DNA of 18,325 nt from Elusimicrobia bacterium RIFCSPLOWO2_01_FULL_60_11. Lineage in GTDB: Bacteria; Elusimicrobiota; Elusimicrobia; 2-02-FULL-39-32. The DNA is taken from NCBI GenBank assembly GCA_001800085.1, contig MGUS01000113.1, positions 8,737-27,061 on the forward strand, given 5' to 3'. Made by a program: the position numbers and the translations under genes. Within the stretch, counting starts at the first letter, position 1. Every line of letters starts with the position of its first letter. Below, one piece after another: positions 1-8,167 of this stretch. The notes below the pieces were generated by a model. The model had not been told where the DNA came from. It ran no database searches and worked only from the letters and a program-made list of their open reading frames with translations.

Positions 1-1
1 C

Positions 2-286
2 CCCAACCCCTACTACATCCGGCGCTTCCGGCCCAAGACCGGGCTCTCTCCGGAAGTGCGCAACTATGTCCTGCGCCGGAAGGAATGCCGGTCGTTCACC
101 CGGAAATTCTTCGGGCTGGTCTCCGACTCCCTTCCGCACTTCGTCAAAGAAGGGAAATCCCACTTGATGATCGCCATCGGCTGCACGGGCGGCCGCCACA
201 GGTCCGTGGCCATCACGGAAGCCCTGGCCAAGCACCTGAAGAAGAAGGGGTATCAGGTCTCCGTCCGCCACCGCGACATCGGCTGA
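2..286 (+). CDS. rapZ: RapZ C-terminal domain (5'-truncated)
   Basis: This is the last 94 codons of a gene that begins before the window. The reading frame is open from base 2 and ends at TGA 284-286. The start PNPYYIRRFRPKTGL and the later IGCTGGRHRSV segment are hallmarks of the C-terminal domain of RapZ (YvcJ family). In E. coli that domain binds the small RNAs GlmY and GlmZ, while the missing N-terminal part is a P-loop nucleotidase. Its role outside enterobacteria is less clear. A ptsH gene starts 27 nt downstream; rapZ is commonly found near hprK and ptsH, so HPr kinase may lie just upstream, although that cannot be seen. The family assignment is secure; the RNA-binding role here is inferred. 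Confidence 0.9.
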   Translation, partial: PNPYYIRRFRPKTGLSPEVRNYVLRRKECRSFTRKFFGLVSDSLPHFVKEGKSHLMIAIGCTGGRHRSVAITEALAKHLKKKGYQVSVRHRDIG

Positions 287-313
287 AGCCGAAGCCGGCC
301 CCGGACTTTGAAA

Positions 314-601
314 ATGATAGAATGTGAACTGACCGTTCAAAACCGCCTGGGCCTCCACGCCCGGCCGGCGTCCCTTTTCGTCCAGACCACGAACAAATAC
401 AAGTCCAAAGTGCGGGTGATGAAAGACGCCATGGAAGTGGACGGGAAGTCCATCATGGGACTCCTCATGCTCGCCGCGCCCATGGGAACGGTCCTGAAGA
501 TCACCGCCGAAGGAGAAGATGAATCAGACGTGATCGAGCACTTGAAAAAACTCTTCAAATCCCGCTTCGGCGAGGATTCCGATTACCAGGTGGCCCCATG
601 A
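314..601 (+). CDS. ptsH: Phosphocarrier protein HPr
   Basis: This small protein of 95 residues carries phosphate from Enzyme I to PTS EIIA domains. Counting from ATG 314, the GLHARPAS motif puts the phospho-accepting histidine at residue 15 and the VDGKSIMGLL motif puts a serine at residue 46. Both match canonical HPr numbering, which is why I prefer this ATG over the in-frame TTG at 308. Ser46 is the target of HPr kinase in organisms that have it, so this HPr could serve both phosphotransfer and regulation. No clear Shine-Dalgarno sequence precedes the ATG. The stop overlaps the ptsI start as ATGA (598-601), indicating translational coupling. No sugar-specific EII component is visible, so a regulatory PTS is plausible. 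Confidence 0.95.
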   Translation: MIECELTVQNRLGLHARPASLFVQTTNKYKSKVRVMKDAMEVDGKSIMGLLMLAAPMGTVLKITAEGEDESDVIEHLKKLFKSRFGEDSDYQVAP

Positions 602-2331
602 CCACCATGGCCAACGGCGTGGCGGCATCGCCCGGGATCGGCATCGGCAACGTCTTCCTCCTGGACGAAGGCGATTTGATCGTCCCCCGCCACTACATCC
701 CCCGCGAAGGCGTGAAGCGCGAAGTCGCGCGGTTCCGCAAGGCCCTGGACAAGACCAAGCGCGAGATGGCCAAGGACACGGCCGGAATGCTGAAGATCCT
801 CGGCAAGACCCACGCGCGCCTGGGCGAGGCCTACCTCATGATCATCGAGGACCCCCTGCTCACTTCCGACGTGGAACGCCAGATCTCCAAGGAACTCTTG
901 AACGCCGAGCTCGCGGTGCAGACCTGCCTGGAGAAAGTCTCCCACACCTTCGAGAACATGAACGACGAATATTTCCGGGAGCGCAAGAACGACATCGTGG
1001 AAGTGGGCGGGCGCATCATCCGCCAGCTCCTGGGCAAGACCAAGCGCAGCTTGTCCGAGATGAAGGAAGAATCCATCGTGGTGGCCCACAACCTGCTCCC
1101 TTCGGACACGGTGGCCTTGAGATCCGATCTCGTCAAGGGGTTCGCCATCGATGTGGGCGGAAAAACGAGCCACACCGCGCTCCTCGCGCAGAGCCTGGAG
1201 ATCCCCGCCGTGGTGGGCCTGCGCAACATCACCTCGCGCGTCCAGAACGGCCAGCCCGTCATCGTGGACGGCTCCAAGGGCGATGTCCTCATCGACCCGC
1301 CCCCCCAGGCCCTGGTCAACTATAGGCGCGAGCGGGAGATCCTGGTGCGGGAATCCAAAGACCTGGTCAAACTCCGGGACCTGCCCGCACAGACCCTGGA
1401 CGGCAAGCGCATCGAACTCTCCGCCAACGTGGAGAGCGCCGACGACGCCAAGGCGGTCCTGGCGCATGGTTCCGAAGGCATCGGGCTCTTCCGCACGGAA
1501 TATCTCTACCTGAACCGCTCCACGCTGCCCACGGAAGACGAACAGTTCGAGCACTATTCCCGGGTGGCCAAGCAGATGCTGCCTTACACCACGGTCTTCC
1601 GCACGCTCGACATCGGCGGCGACAAGCTGGCCGCTTTCGTCGACGGACTGGCGGAGGAACGCAACCCTTTCCTGGGCCTGCGCGCGCTCCGTTTCAGCCT
1701 GAGGAACCCCGAGATCTTCCGCGCCCAGCTGCGCGCGCTCCTGCGCGCCTCCGTCAAGGGGAAGATGCGGATCATGTTCCCCATGGTCTCCGGCATCGAG
1801 GAGTTCCGCTCGGGCAAAGCCATCCTGGACGATGAGTTCCAGAAACTCTCGCGCGAAGGGGTGCCCATCGCCAAAAAGGTGGAGCTGGGGGCCATGATCG
1901 AAGTGCCTTCCGCGGCCGTGATAGCGGACGTGATCGCCAAAGAAGCGGATTTTCTTTCCATCGGGACCAACGACCTGATCCAGTACACCCTGGCCATCGA
2001 CCGCGTCAACGAGAACGTCACTCATCTTTACGAACCGATGCACCTGGCCATCCTGCGCCTGGTCAAGATGACGGCGGACGCGGGGCACCAGCACGGCAAA
2101 TGGGTGGGCATGTGCGGCGACATGGCGTCCGACTTGAAGCTCACGCCGCTGCTGTTGGGGCTCGGGCTGGATGAACTTTCCGTGGTCCCCTCCTTCGTGC
2201 CCAAGGTCAAGCAGGCCATCCGCGCCACGAACCTTGCCGACGCCAGAGCTCTGGCGGAGGAGATCCTTTCCATCCCCGAGGCCTCCAAAGCGCAGGACCG
2301 CCTGAACCGCGTGAAGCTCTCCCTTATTTGA
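598..2331 (+). CDS. ptsI: PTS Enzyme I (phosphoenolpyruvate-protein phosphotransferase)
   Basis: Enzyme I takes phosphate from phosphoenolpyruvate and passes it to HPr in the cytoplasm. The 577-residue length is normal. It opens with GVAASPGIGIG, followed by the helical HPr-binding region. The phosphohistidine motif GGKTSHTALLA places the active histidine at residue 192. The C-terminal TIM-barrel domain includes GIGLFRTEYLY, LDIGGDK, IGTNDLIQY and GMCGDMASD, with the catalytic-site cysteine at about residue 506. The start ATG overlaps the HPr stop by 4 nt; a weak AGGTGG lies at 588-593, and an in-frame ATG at 607 is an alternative start. The stop TGA overlaps the TTG start of lepA. It appears intact and functional. 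Confidence 0.97.
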   Translation: MTTMANGVAASPGIGIGNVFLLDEGDLIVPRHYIPREGVKREVARFRKALDKTKREMAKDTAGMLKILGKTHARLGEAYLMIIEDPLLTSDVERQISKELLNAELAVQTCLEKVSHTFENMNDEYFRERKNDIVEVGGRIIRQLLGKTKRSLSEMKEESIVVAHNLLPSDTVALRSDLVKGFAIDVGGKTSHTALLAQSLEIPAVVGLRNITSRVQNGQPVIVDGSKGDVLIDPPPQALVNYRREREILVRESKDLVKLRDLPAQTLDGKRIELSANVESADDAKAVLAHGSEGIGLFRTEYLYLNRSTLPTEDEQFEHYSRVAKQMLPYTTVFRTLDIGGDKLAAFVDGLAEERNPFLGLRALRFSLRNPEIFRAQLRALLRASVKGKMRIMFPMVSGIEEFRSGKAILDDEFQKLSREGVPIAKKVELGAMIEVPSAAVIADVIAKEADFLSIGTNDLIQYTLAIDRVNENVTHLYEPMHLAILRLVKMTADAGHQHGKWVGMCGDMASDLKLTPLLLGLGLDELSVVPSFVPKVKQAIRATNLADARALAEEILSIPEASKAQDRLNRVKLSLI

Positions 2332-4139
2332 TCGACCGCATCCGCAATTTCTGCATCATCGCGCACATCGACCACGGCAAATCCACTTTGGCGGACCGGC
2401 TCCTGGAGCGCACGGGCACCATCGCGCTCCGCAACATGAAGGCGCAGATATTGGACGGCATGGACCTGGAACGCGAGCGGGGGATCACGATCAAGGCCAA
2501 GGCGGTGCGGATGCTCTACAAGTCCGCCGCTGGGGAGGACTACATCTTGAACCTCATCGACACGCCGGGCCACGTGGATTTTTCCTATGAAGTGAGCCGG
2601 GCCCTGGCCGCCTGCGAAGGAGCGCTGCTCGTGGTGGACGCGTCCCAGGGCGTGGAAGCCCAGACCCTGGCCAACTGCCACCTGGCCCGCGAGGCGGGCC
2701 TGACCCTCATCCCCGTCATCAACAAGATCGACCTGCCCCAGGCGTCCCCGGCCGAAGCGGCCCGGCAGATCAAGGACATCCTGGAGATCGAGAAGGAGCC
2801 GCTTCTCGTGAGCGCAAAGGAAGGGGTCGGGATCGATGAGCTCCTCCAAAAGATCGTGGAAGACATCCCTTCCCCGCGCGGAGAGACGGCCGCGCCCTTG
2901 AGCGCCCTGGTCTTCGACTCCCTTTACGACCCTTATAAGGGAGTGATCATATTCGTGCGCGTGATGGACGGGGAGATCCTCCCGGGCAAAGTCCTCCTCT
3001 TTTTATCCAACGGCCTGGAGCTGCCGGCGGACGAGATCGGATACTTGAACCCTAAGCCCGTGAAATCCGGCGCGATCCGCACGGGAGAGGTGGGATACAT
3101 CGTCACGGGCTTGAAGGACATCCGCCAGATCACGGTCGGCGACACGCTCACCGAGAAGAGCCGGCCCTCGCTCAAACCCTTGAAAGGCTACCGCCCCACG
3201 AGGCCTTTCGTCTTCGCCGGTTTCTATCCCCTGCAGCCCTCGGAGTATGAGAAGCTCAAGCGCTCGCTCGAAAAGCTCAACCTCTCCGATTCCGCTTTCG
3301 TCTACACGGCCGAATCGAGCGAGGCCCTCGGGTTCGGCTACCGCTGCGGGTTCCTGGGGCTGCTCCACCTCGATATCGTCAAAGAACGCCTCTTCCGCGA
3401 GTTCGACATGGAGGTGCTGGTCACTTCCCCCAACGTCATCTACCAGGTGGGCGTGAAAGCCTCCAGGACCCAGCCCGCGCGCACCGTGGAGATCGATTCC
3501 CCCTCCAAGATGCCGCCGGACGGCGACGTCGACTTCATCGCCGAACCCATCGTGCACGCCATGATCCTGCTCCCCGCCGACGTCGTGGGCGCGGTGATGC
3601 AGATGTGCAAGGACCGCAGGGGCAAGTTCATCGACATGAAGTACCTGACCCCCGAACGCGTCTTGCTGCGCTACCACCTGCCCCTGGCCGAGATCCTGGT
3701 GGATTTCCACGACAACCTGAAATCCGTCTCCAAGGGCTACGCCTCTTTCGACTACGAGCCCTTGAAATACGAGAAGGACGACCTGGTGAAGCTCGAGATC
3801 CTCATCCACGGAGACCCGGTGGACGCTTTCTCCGTGATCGTCCACAAGGACAAGGCCTTTTATCAGGGGAAGGCCGTCGCGGAGAAGCTGCGCGAACTCA
3901 TCCCCAAGCAAATGTTCGAGATCGCCATCCAGGCCCAGGCCGGGGGCCGCATCATCGCGCGCGAGACCATCCGTTCTTTAAGGAAGGACGTCACCGCCAA
4001 ATGTTACGGGGGAGACATCTCCCGCAAGCGCAAGCTTTTGGAAAGGCAGAAGGAAGGCAAGAAGAAGATGAAGCAGATCGGTAAAGTCGAGATCCCCAAC
4101 GAGGCCTTCATGTCCGTCCTGCAGCTGGAGAAGAAATGA
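2328..4139 (+). CDS. lepA: Elongation factor 4 (LepA), translational GTPase
   Basis: LepA is a ribosome-associated GTPase related to EF-G, linked to back-translocation and initiation/assembly quality control. The start is TTG at 2328, overlapping the ptsI stop as TTGA; it gives the expected family N-terminus, RIRNFCIIAHIDHGKST. GTPase motifs are in order: G1 AHIDHGKST (residues 12-20), G2 RGIT (51-54), G3 DTPGH (78-82), G4 NKID (132-135) and G5 SAK (162-164). The C-terminal domain typical of LepA is present, with YLTPERVLLRYHLPLAEI and GGRIIARETI. At 603 residues it has the usual length. The stop overlaps the lepB ATG by 4 nt, and the lepA-lepB order is also that of E. coli. Confidence 0.97.
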   Translation: MIDRIRNFCIIAHIDHGKSTLADRLLERTGTIALRNMKAQILDGMDLERERGITIKAKAVRMLYKSAAGEDYILNLIDTPGHVDFSYEVSRALAACEGALLVVDASQGVEAQTLANCHLAREAGLTLIPVINKIDLPQASPAEAARQIKDILEIEKEPLLVSAKEGVGIDELLQKIVEDIPSPRGETAAPLSALVFDSLYDPYKGVIIFVRVMDGEILPGKVLLFLSNGLELPADEIGYLNPKPVKSGAIRTGEVGYIVTGLKDIRQITVGDTLTEKSRPSLKPLKGYRPTRPFVFAGFYPLQPSEYEKLKRSLEKLNLSDSAFVYTAESSEALGFGYRCGFLGLLHLDIVKERLFREFDMEVLVTSPNVIYQVGVKASRTQPARTVEIDSPSKMPPDGDVDFIAEPIVHAMILLPADVVGAVMQMCKDRRGKFIDMKYLTPERVLLRYHLPLAEILVDFHDNLKSVSKGYASFDYEPLKYEKDDLVKLEILIHGDPVDAFSVIVHKDKAFYQGKAVAEKLRELIPKQMFEIAIQAQAGGRIIARETIRSLRKDVTAKCYGGDISRKRKLLERQKEGKKKMKQIGKVEIPNEAFMSVLQLEKK

Positions 4140-5017
4140 GATTGAAACTCGCTTTCTGGACCGTGTCGGCGGGAGCGCTTGCCGTCATCTTCCGCAAGTT
4201 CTTCGGGGAGATCGAGCAGCCCATGGAGTCCAAGATCCTGACCGTTTTCCTGGTCTTCACTTTCTGCGCGGCATTCTTCCGCTGGGTGCGGAAAAGATCC
4301 GACGACGCCCGTCTCACGCGCTGGACTGCCGAGGCCATCGAATGGTCGGACACCGGGGTCTCCGCGGTGTTCCTGGCCTTCCTCATCATGGCTTTCGTCG
4401 TGCAGGCCTTCAAGATCCCTTCCGGCTCCATGAAGCCCACGCTTCAGATCGGGGACCATCTTTTCGTCAACAAATTCATCTACGGCCCCCAGATCCCCTT
4501 CACCCGCAAGCGCGCCTTCAAGTTCAAGGACATCCGCCGCTACGACGTCATCGTCTTCCTCTGCCCCCCCAAAGGCCTTTCCGAAGAGGATCGCGCGGCC
4601 GGCGTCAAAAAGGACTTCATCAAGCGCTGCATCGGCCTGCCCGGCGACGTCATCGAGATACGGAACAAGGTCCTTTTCATCAACGGGGAGAAGGCGGACG
4701 ACCCCTACGGCTCATTCGCCCACCCCGTCGTGTATCCCCGCGTGAAACTCTTCAAGGAACCGAAGGACTATCAGTCCGCCTGGGAGAAGGGGGACCTGGC
4801 CCATTTTGAGACGCAGTGGATCCGCGACAATTTCGGCCCGGTGACCGTGCCCGAGCGCAGCTACTTCGCCATGGGCGACAACCGCGACGGCTCGTTCGAT
4901 TCCCGCTTCTGGGGGCCCCTGCCCGCCGACTACATCAAGGGCAGGGCCTGGCTCGTCTATTGGCCCTTGAAGATCTGGCCCCTGTCCTCGGAGAACCGCT
5001 TCAAGATCATCCACTGA
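4136..5017 (+). CDS. lepB: Signal peptidase I
   Basis: This membrane-bound serine protease removes signal peptides from secreted proteins on the outer face of the cytoplasmic membrane. Hydrophobic stretches lie at about residues 34-50 and 76-93, with a weaker one at 5-19. The positively charged loop between the two strong segments fits a cytoplasmic loop. The catalytic serine is Ser98 in IPSGSMKPTL, and the general-base lysine is Lys163 in FIKRCIGLPGD. The conserved GDNRDGSFDSRFWGP box follows near the end. Length is 293 residues, close to proteobacterial enzymes. The start ATG overlaps the lepA stop, with a GGAG at 4127-4130 at good spacing. Only 3 nt separate it from the next gene. Confidence 0.96.
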   Translation: MRLKLAFWTVSAGALAVIFRKFFGEIEQPMESKILTVFLVFTFCAAFFRWVRKRSDDARLTRWTAEAIEWSDTGVSAVFLAFLIMAFVVQAFKIPSGSMKPTLQIGDHLFVNKFIYGPQIPFTRKRAFKFKDIRRYDVIVFLCPPKGLSEEDRAAGVKKDFIKRCIGLPGDVIEIRNKVLFINGEKADDPYGSFAHPVVYPRVKLFKEPKDYQSAWEKGDLAHFETQWIRDNFGPVTVPERSYFAMGDNRDGSFDSRFWGPLPADYIKGRAWLVYWPLKIWPLSSENRFKIIH

Positions 5018-5020
5018 GCC

Positions 5021-7264
5021 ATGCGCGCAGCGAATAAACCCAAACCGGCCGCCTTCGAACCCGTCCCCCAGGCCTGGGTCTGGCTGGCATTGGCCTGGGC
5101 CTGTTTCGTCGCCTACAAATACCTGCACGCAAACCCCCTCTACATGAAAGTGTTCGAATCGGTCTGGCCCATCCCGGCTTTTGTCCCCACCTTTTCCGCT
5201 CTGGGAACTTACGCTCTGGGCTCGGGGCTTTTTCTGGGCATGGCCGCCGGAGCCTTCGTTCTCGGCCGCTTTGCCTTGGGTTTTCTCCGCGTCTCCTGGG
5301 CTTGCGCCCTTGAGGAGGCCGTCCTGTCCGTTTCAGCCGGATACGGCCTGCTTGGGCTTCTCATGCTCCTCCTGACATCCCTTCATCTTATTTTCCCCTC
5401 GTTCCTATTCGGTGTATGGGTCGCGGGAGTGGCGGCCTTTGTCTTCGGCATACTGCGGCGGAGCGGATTCAAGGAATGCCTCTCCGAAGCAGGGAAACAG
5501 GCGAGGTCCTTTCTCTTCATCGAGAACCCGCTCATCCTGCGCGTCTTCCTCTGGATATTCCTGGCGATGTCCCTGATGATGACGTTCGTCCCCGATCTTT
5601 TTTACGACGCCCTGGTCTATCACCTGGCCGTCCCCAACCTTTTCCTTCAGGAGAACGGTCTGGCCCGGGTGCAAGGCGTGCTGAGCAAGTCCCCCATGAT
5701 CTGGCACATGCTCTACCTCTACGGCCTGGGCTTGAGCGACGAGATCCTGCCCAAGCTCATCCACTGGTCGACGGGGCTTCTCATCATCCTGGGTATGGGG
5801 ACTCTCTCCAAGCGGTCGGGCCTGCCAAGGGCCGGGATGCCCGCCGGACTTTTTTTCATCTCCATTCCCATGGTGCAGATGAACATCTGGACCTGCGGGG
5901 TGGACATCGGCGGCTGCCTTTACGCCTTCCTGGCGCTCTACGCCGTTCTGGCCTATCTCCAAGCGCAGGATGCCCCTGCGGTTGCGGAGGGGCGGGAGTC
6001 CCCGGAGCGCGGATGGGTCGCGGTCTCAGCGCTCTTCTCCGGGTTCGCCTACGGGTCCAAATATCAGGGAGGCATGATCGGGATATCGGCATCCCTCATC
6101 TTCGTCCTTTACTTCGCCCTTTACGCGCGCGACGCGAGGCGGTTCTTGAGGACGGCGCTCCCGTTCACCGCCGTCCTCATCCTCGCCGTCCTGCCCTGGC
6201 TGGCGAAGAACGTCTGGGACACCGGCAACCCGGTATTCCCCTTTCTCACGGACCTCTTCGAAAGATGGGGGACCCAGACCTATCACGCGGACCCGGAGCA
6301 GCTGAAGAATTTCATCGCCGAGAACCGCCGCTTCCTCACCGATTCGTGGCCCCAGCACCTGCGGCTCCCCTGGCTCCTCACCTTCTCGGACAGCAACCAG
6401 AGCAGCTTGTCCTTCCCCGGCCCCCTCCTGCTCGCCTTCCTGCCGTTCTGTTTGCTCGTCTACCCCAAATTCAGGCAGAAATGGATGCAGGCCGCCGGGG
6501 TCTTCATCCTCGCGTTCTTCACCTTCTCCTTCGTCTCCACGCACCTGACCCGCTACCATCTCATGGGCTACCCTATCCTTTGCTTCGTCTACGCCGCCGG
6601 GTTCACGGTCCTGCTGGAGAACAAGAACGCCCTGATGAAGATCCTCTCCGTCGCGCTCCTCTCCGTCATGCTCCTTGGGAACCTGCAGGTGGGGCTTCTT
6701 GTCATCGAGAACAGCTACCGGCCGTGGGATGTCTGGGTGGGCAACGAGACCCGCGAGGCCTACAGGATGTACACGCACCCGGGTTTGAACCCCAACCCGT
6801 CCAACTCCATATTCCGTTGGATGGAGAAGAACCTTCCCAAAAAATCACGCATCCTCATCATCGGCGAATCCAAGGCCTTCGACTTGAAGCTCCCTTACGT
6901 CTACAGCGACGTCTTCGGGAGGAACGCCATCGTCACATGGACCGAAGAATCCCGATCCCCCGAGGAACTCCACGCCAAAATCCAGGCGGCCGGAGTCACC
7001 CACATCTTCATAAATTTCGAGGAAGCCAGGCGCACTTACGGCTATAAAATGTTAAAATGGCAGGGCGATAATTTGAAGAAGTTCGAGGAATTTTGGAATG
7101 TCCACGTGCGGCCGGTCCATCAGGAAAGAGCCCCCGAACGGCTTTACCAGGGAGGAAGCATCCTCCTTCTCTATGAGATCCTGGACAAGGATGCCGCCCG
7201 AGCCATTGGCGCTCCGACCCAAAATCCCCTGACGGCATTGGATGAATATAATGGGCGAAAATAA
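5021..7264 (+). CDS. Polytopic membrane glycosyltransferase, GT-C/ArnT-like (predicted)
   Basis: This is a 747-residue membrane protein with roughly ten or more hydrophobic segments between residues 17 and 560, then a soluble tail of nearly 190 residues. The layout matches GT-C fold glycosyltransferases, which use polyprenyl-phosphate sugars outside the membrane. Supporting marks are an acidic residue in the first large loop after a transmembrane helix (FYDALVYHLAVPN, Asp196) and a WLAKN...TGNPVFPF segment at about 393-408, as in ArnT/PMT-like proteins. The tail has an alternating strand/helix pattern (RILIIGESKAF, then GVTHIFINFEE), suggesting a small alpha/beta domain. Substrate and acceptor are unknown. 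It overlaps the next gene, a DPM-like glycosyltransferase that could supply its donor. Membrane location is clear; GT-C assignment is likely but not proven. Confidence 0.75.
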   Translation: MRAANKPKPAAFEPVPQAWVWLALAWACFVAYKYLHANPLYMKVFESVWPIPAFVPTFSALGTYALGSGLFLGMAAGAFVLGRFALGFLRVSWACALEEAVLSVSAGYGLLGLLMLLLTSLHLIFPSFLFGVWVAGVAAFVFGILRRSGFKECLSEAGKQARSFLFIENPLILRVFLWIFLAMSLMMTFVPDLFYDALVYHLAVPNLFLQENGLARVQGVLSKSPMIWHMLYLYGLGLSDEILPKLIHWSTGLLIILGMGTLSKRSGLPRAGMPAGLFFISIPMVQMNIWTCGVDIGGCLYAFLALYAVLAYLQAQDAPAVAEGRESPERGWVAVSALFSGFAYGSKYQGGMIGISASLIFVLYFALYARDARRFLRTALPFTAVLILAVLPWLAKNVWDTGNPVFPFLTDLFERWGTQTYHADPEQLKNFIAENRRFLTDSWPQHLRLPWLLTFSDSNQSSLSFPGPLLLAFLPFCLLVYPKFRQKWMQAAGVFILAFFTFSFVSTHLTRYHLMGYPILCFVYAAGFTVLLENKNALMKILSVALLSVMLLGNLQVGLLVIENSYRPWDVWVGNETREAYRMYTHPGLNPNPSNSIFRWMEKNLPKKSRILIIGESKAFDLKLPYVYSDVFGRNAIVTWTEESRSPEELHAKIQAAGVTHIFINFEEARRTYGYKMLKWQGDNLKKFEEFWNVHVRPVHQERAPERLYQGGSILLLYEILDKDAARAIGAPTQNPLTALDEYNGRK

Positions 7265-8162
7265 ATCACTGGTCTCCGTCATCCTCCCCGCCTACAACGA
7301 GGAGGAAAGCTTGGCCGAGGAGATCCGCAAGATCCGAAGCTCCCTTGACGGCGCTGGCATCCCCTACGAATTCATCGTCATCGACGACGCCTCGACGGAC
7401 AGGACGGGCGAAGTGGCCAAAAAGGCCGGGGTCACCGTGCTGCGTCACGAGAGGAACAAAGGCGTGGGCGGTGCCAGGAAGACCGGCATCGTGGCCGCAA
7501 AGTCCGAGACCATCATCACCTCCGACGCGGACGGCACCTACCCGGCGGACCCCATCCCCCGGATGATTGAAGCCCTGAAAGACCAGGACATGGTGGTGGG
7601 GGCCAGGGTGGCCGAACGCGGGACCGTTTTCTTCATCCGCTACCCGGTCAAGCTCATGATCCGCAAACTCGCCTCCTACATGGCCGGCTATGCCATCCCC
7701 GACTTGAACTCCGGCCTGCGCGTTTTCCGCAAGTCCGTGGCCCTTAAATATTTCTACCTTCTGCCCAACACCCATTCCTGGGAGTCCACCATCACCCTGG
7801 CGTTCCTCTGCAACCACCAGAAGGTCAAATACATCCCCATCGAATACTTCAAGCGCACGGGCGGGGTATCGAGCTTCCACCCCATCAAGGACACCTACAA
7901 CTACATCTCCCTCATGATCCGCACCATCATGTATTTCAATCCCTTGAGGATCTTCCTCCCCCTCTCGTTCTTCATCTTCGCCATCGGCTTCGCCAAAGGC
8001 GTCTACGACTTCATCTTGCTCCGCCACATCGGCATGATGGACGCGCTCGTGATCCTGACCAGTTTCGTCGTGCTCATGGCGGGCCTTCTGGCCGACCTCC
8101 TCGTCGTCCTCCACCGCAAGCTCGACCCCCTCCCCGCGCAGCCCCAAGGAGATCCTAAATAG
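7242..8162 (+). CDS. Family 2 glycosyltransferase, dolichyl-phosphate-mannose-synthase-like
   Basis: The catalytic GT-A domain fills residues 10-230, with VSVILPAYNEEESL at the start, VIDDASTDRT (Asp48/Asp49) and the metal-binding SDADGTYP (Asp95/Asp97). Two C-terminal transmembrane segments lie at about 236-256 and 268-290. This arrangement is typical of enzymes that move a sugar from a nucleotide onto a polyprenyl phosphate at the cytoplasmic membrane face. The coding region overlaps the end of the GT-C gene by 23 nt. An in-frame ATG at 7251 has a better-placed purine stretch upstream (GGATGA, 7239-7244) and could be the true start, which would remove three residues. The sugar cannot be told from sequence. 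A partnership with the upstream GT-C protein is inferred from overlap and complementary chemistry. Confidence 0.88.
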   Translation: MNIMGENKSLVSVILPAYNEEESLAEEIRKIRSSLDGAGIPYEFIVIDDASTDRTGEVAKKAGVTVLRHERNKGVGGARKTGIVAAKSETIITSDADGTYPADPIPRMIEALKDQDMVVGARVAERGTVFFIRYPVKLMIRKLASYMAGYAIPDLNSGLRVFRKSVALKYFYLLPNTHSWESTITLAFLCNHQKVKYIPIEYFKRTGGVSSFHPIKDTYNYISLMIRTIMYFNPLRIFLPLSFFIFAIGFAKGVYDFILLRHIGMMDALVILTSFVVLMAGLLADLLVVLHRKLDPLPAQPQGDPK

Positions 8163-8167
8163 CCCGC

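Noticed and set aside
308..313. TTG 308 as the ptsH start
   Set aside because: ATG 314 puts the active histidine at 15 and the regulatory serine at 46 exactly, as in known HPr proteins.
4564..4570. C7 run in lepB (and a similar one near 1300-1306 in ptsI) as a frameshift or sequencing error
   Set aside because: Both genes read through in one frame with all downstream motifs intact.
7038..7058. AT-rich TATAAAAT-like stretch near the end of the GT-C gene as an internal promoter
   Set aside because: No matching -35 element at 16-18 nt is convincing, and the next gene overlaps its neighbour, so it was not called.
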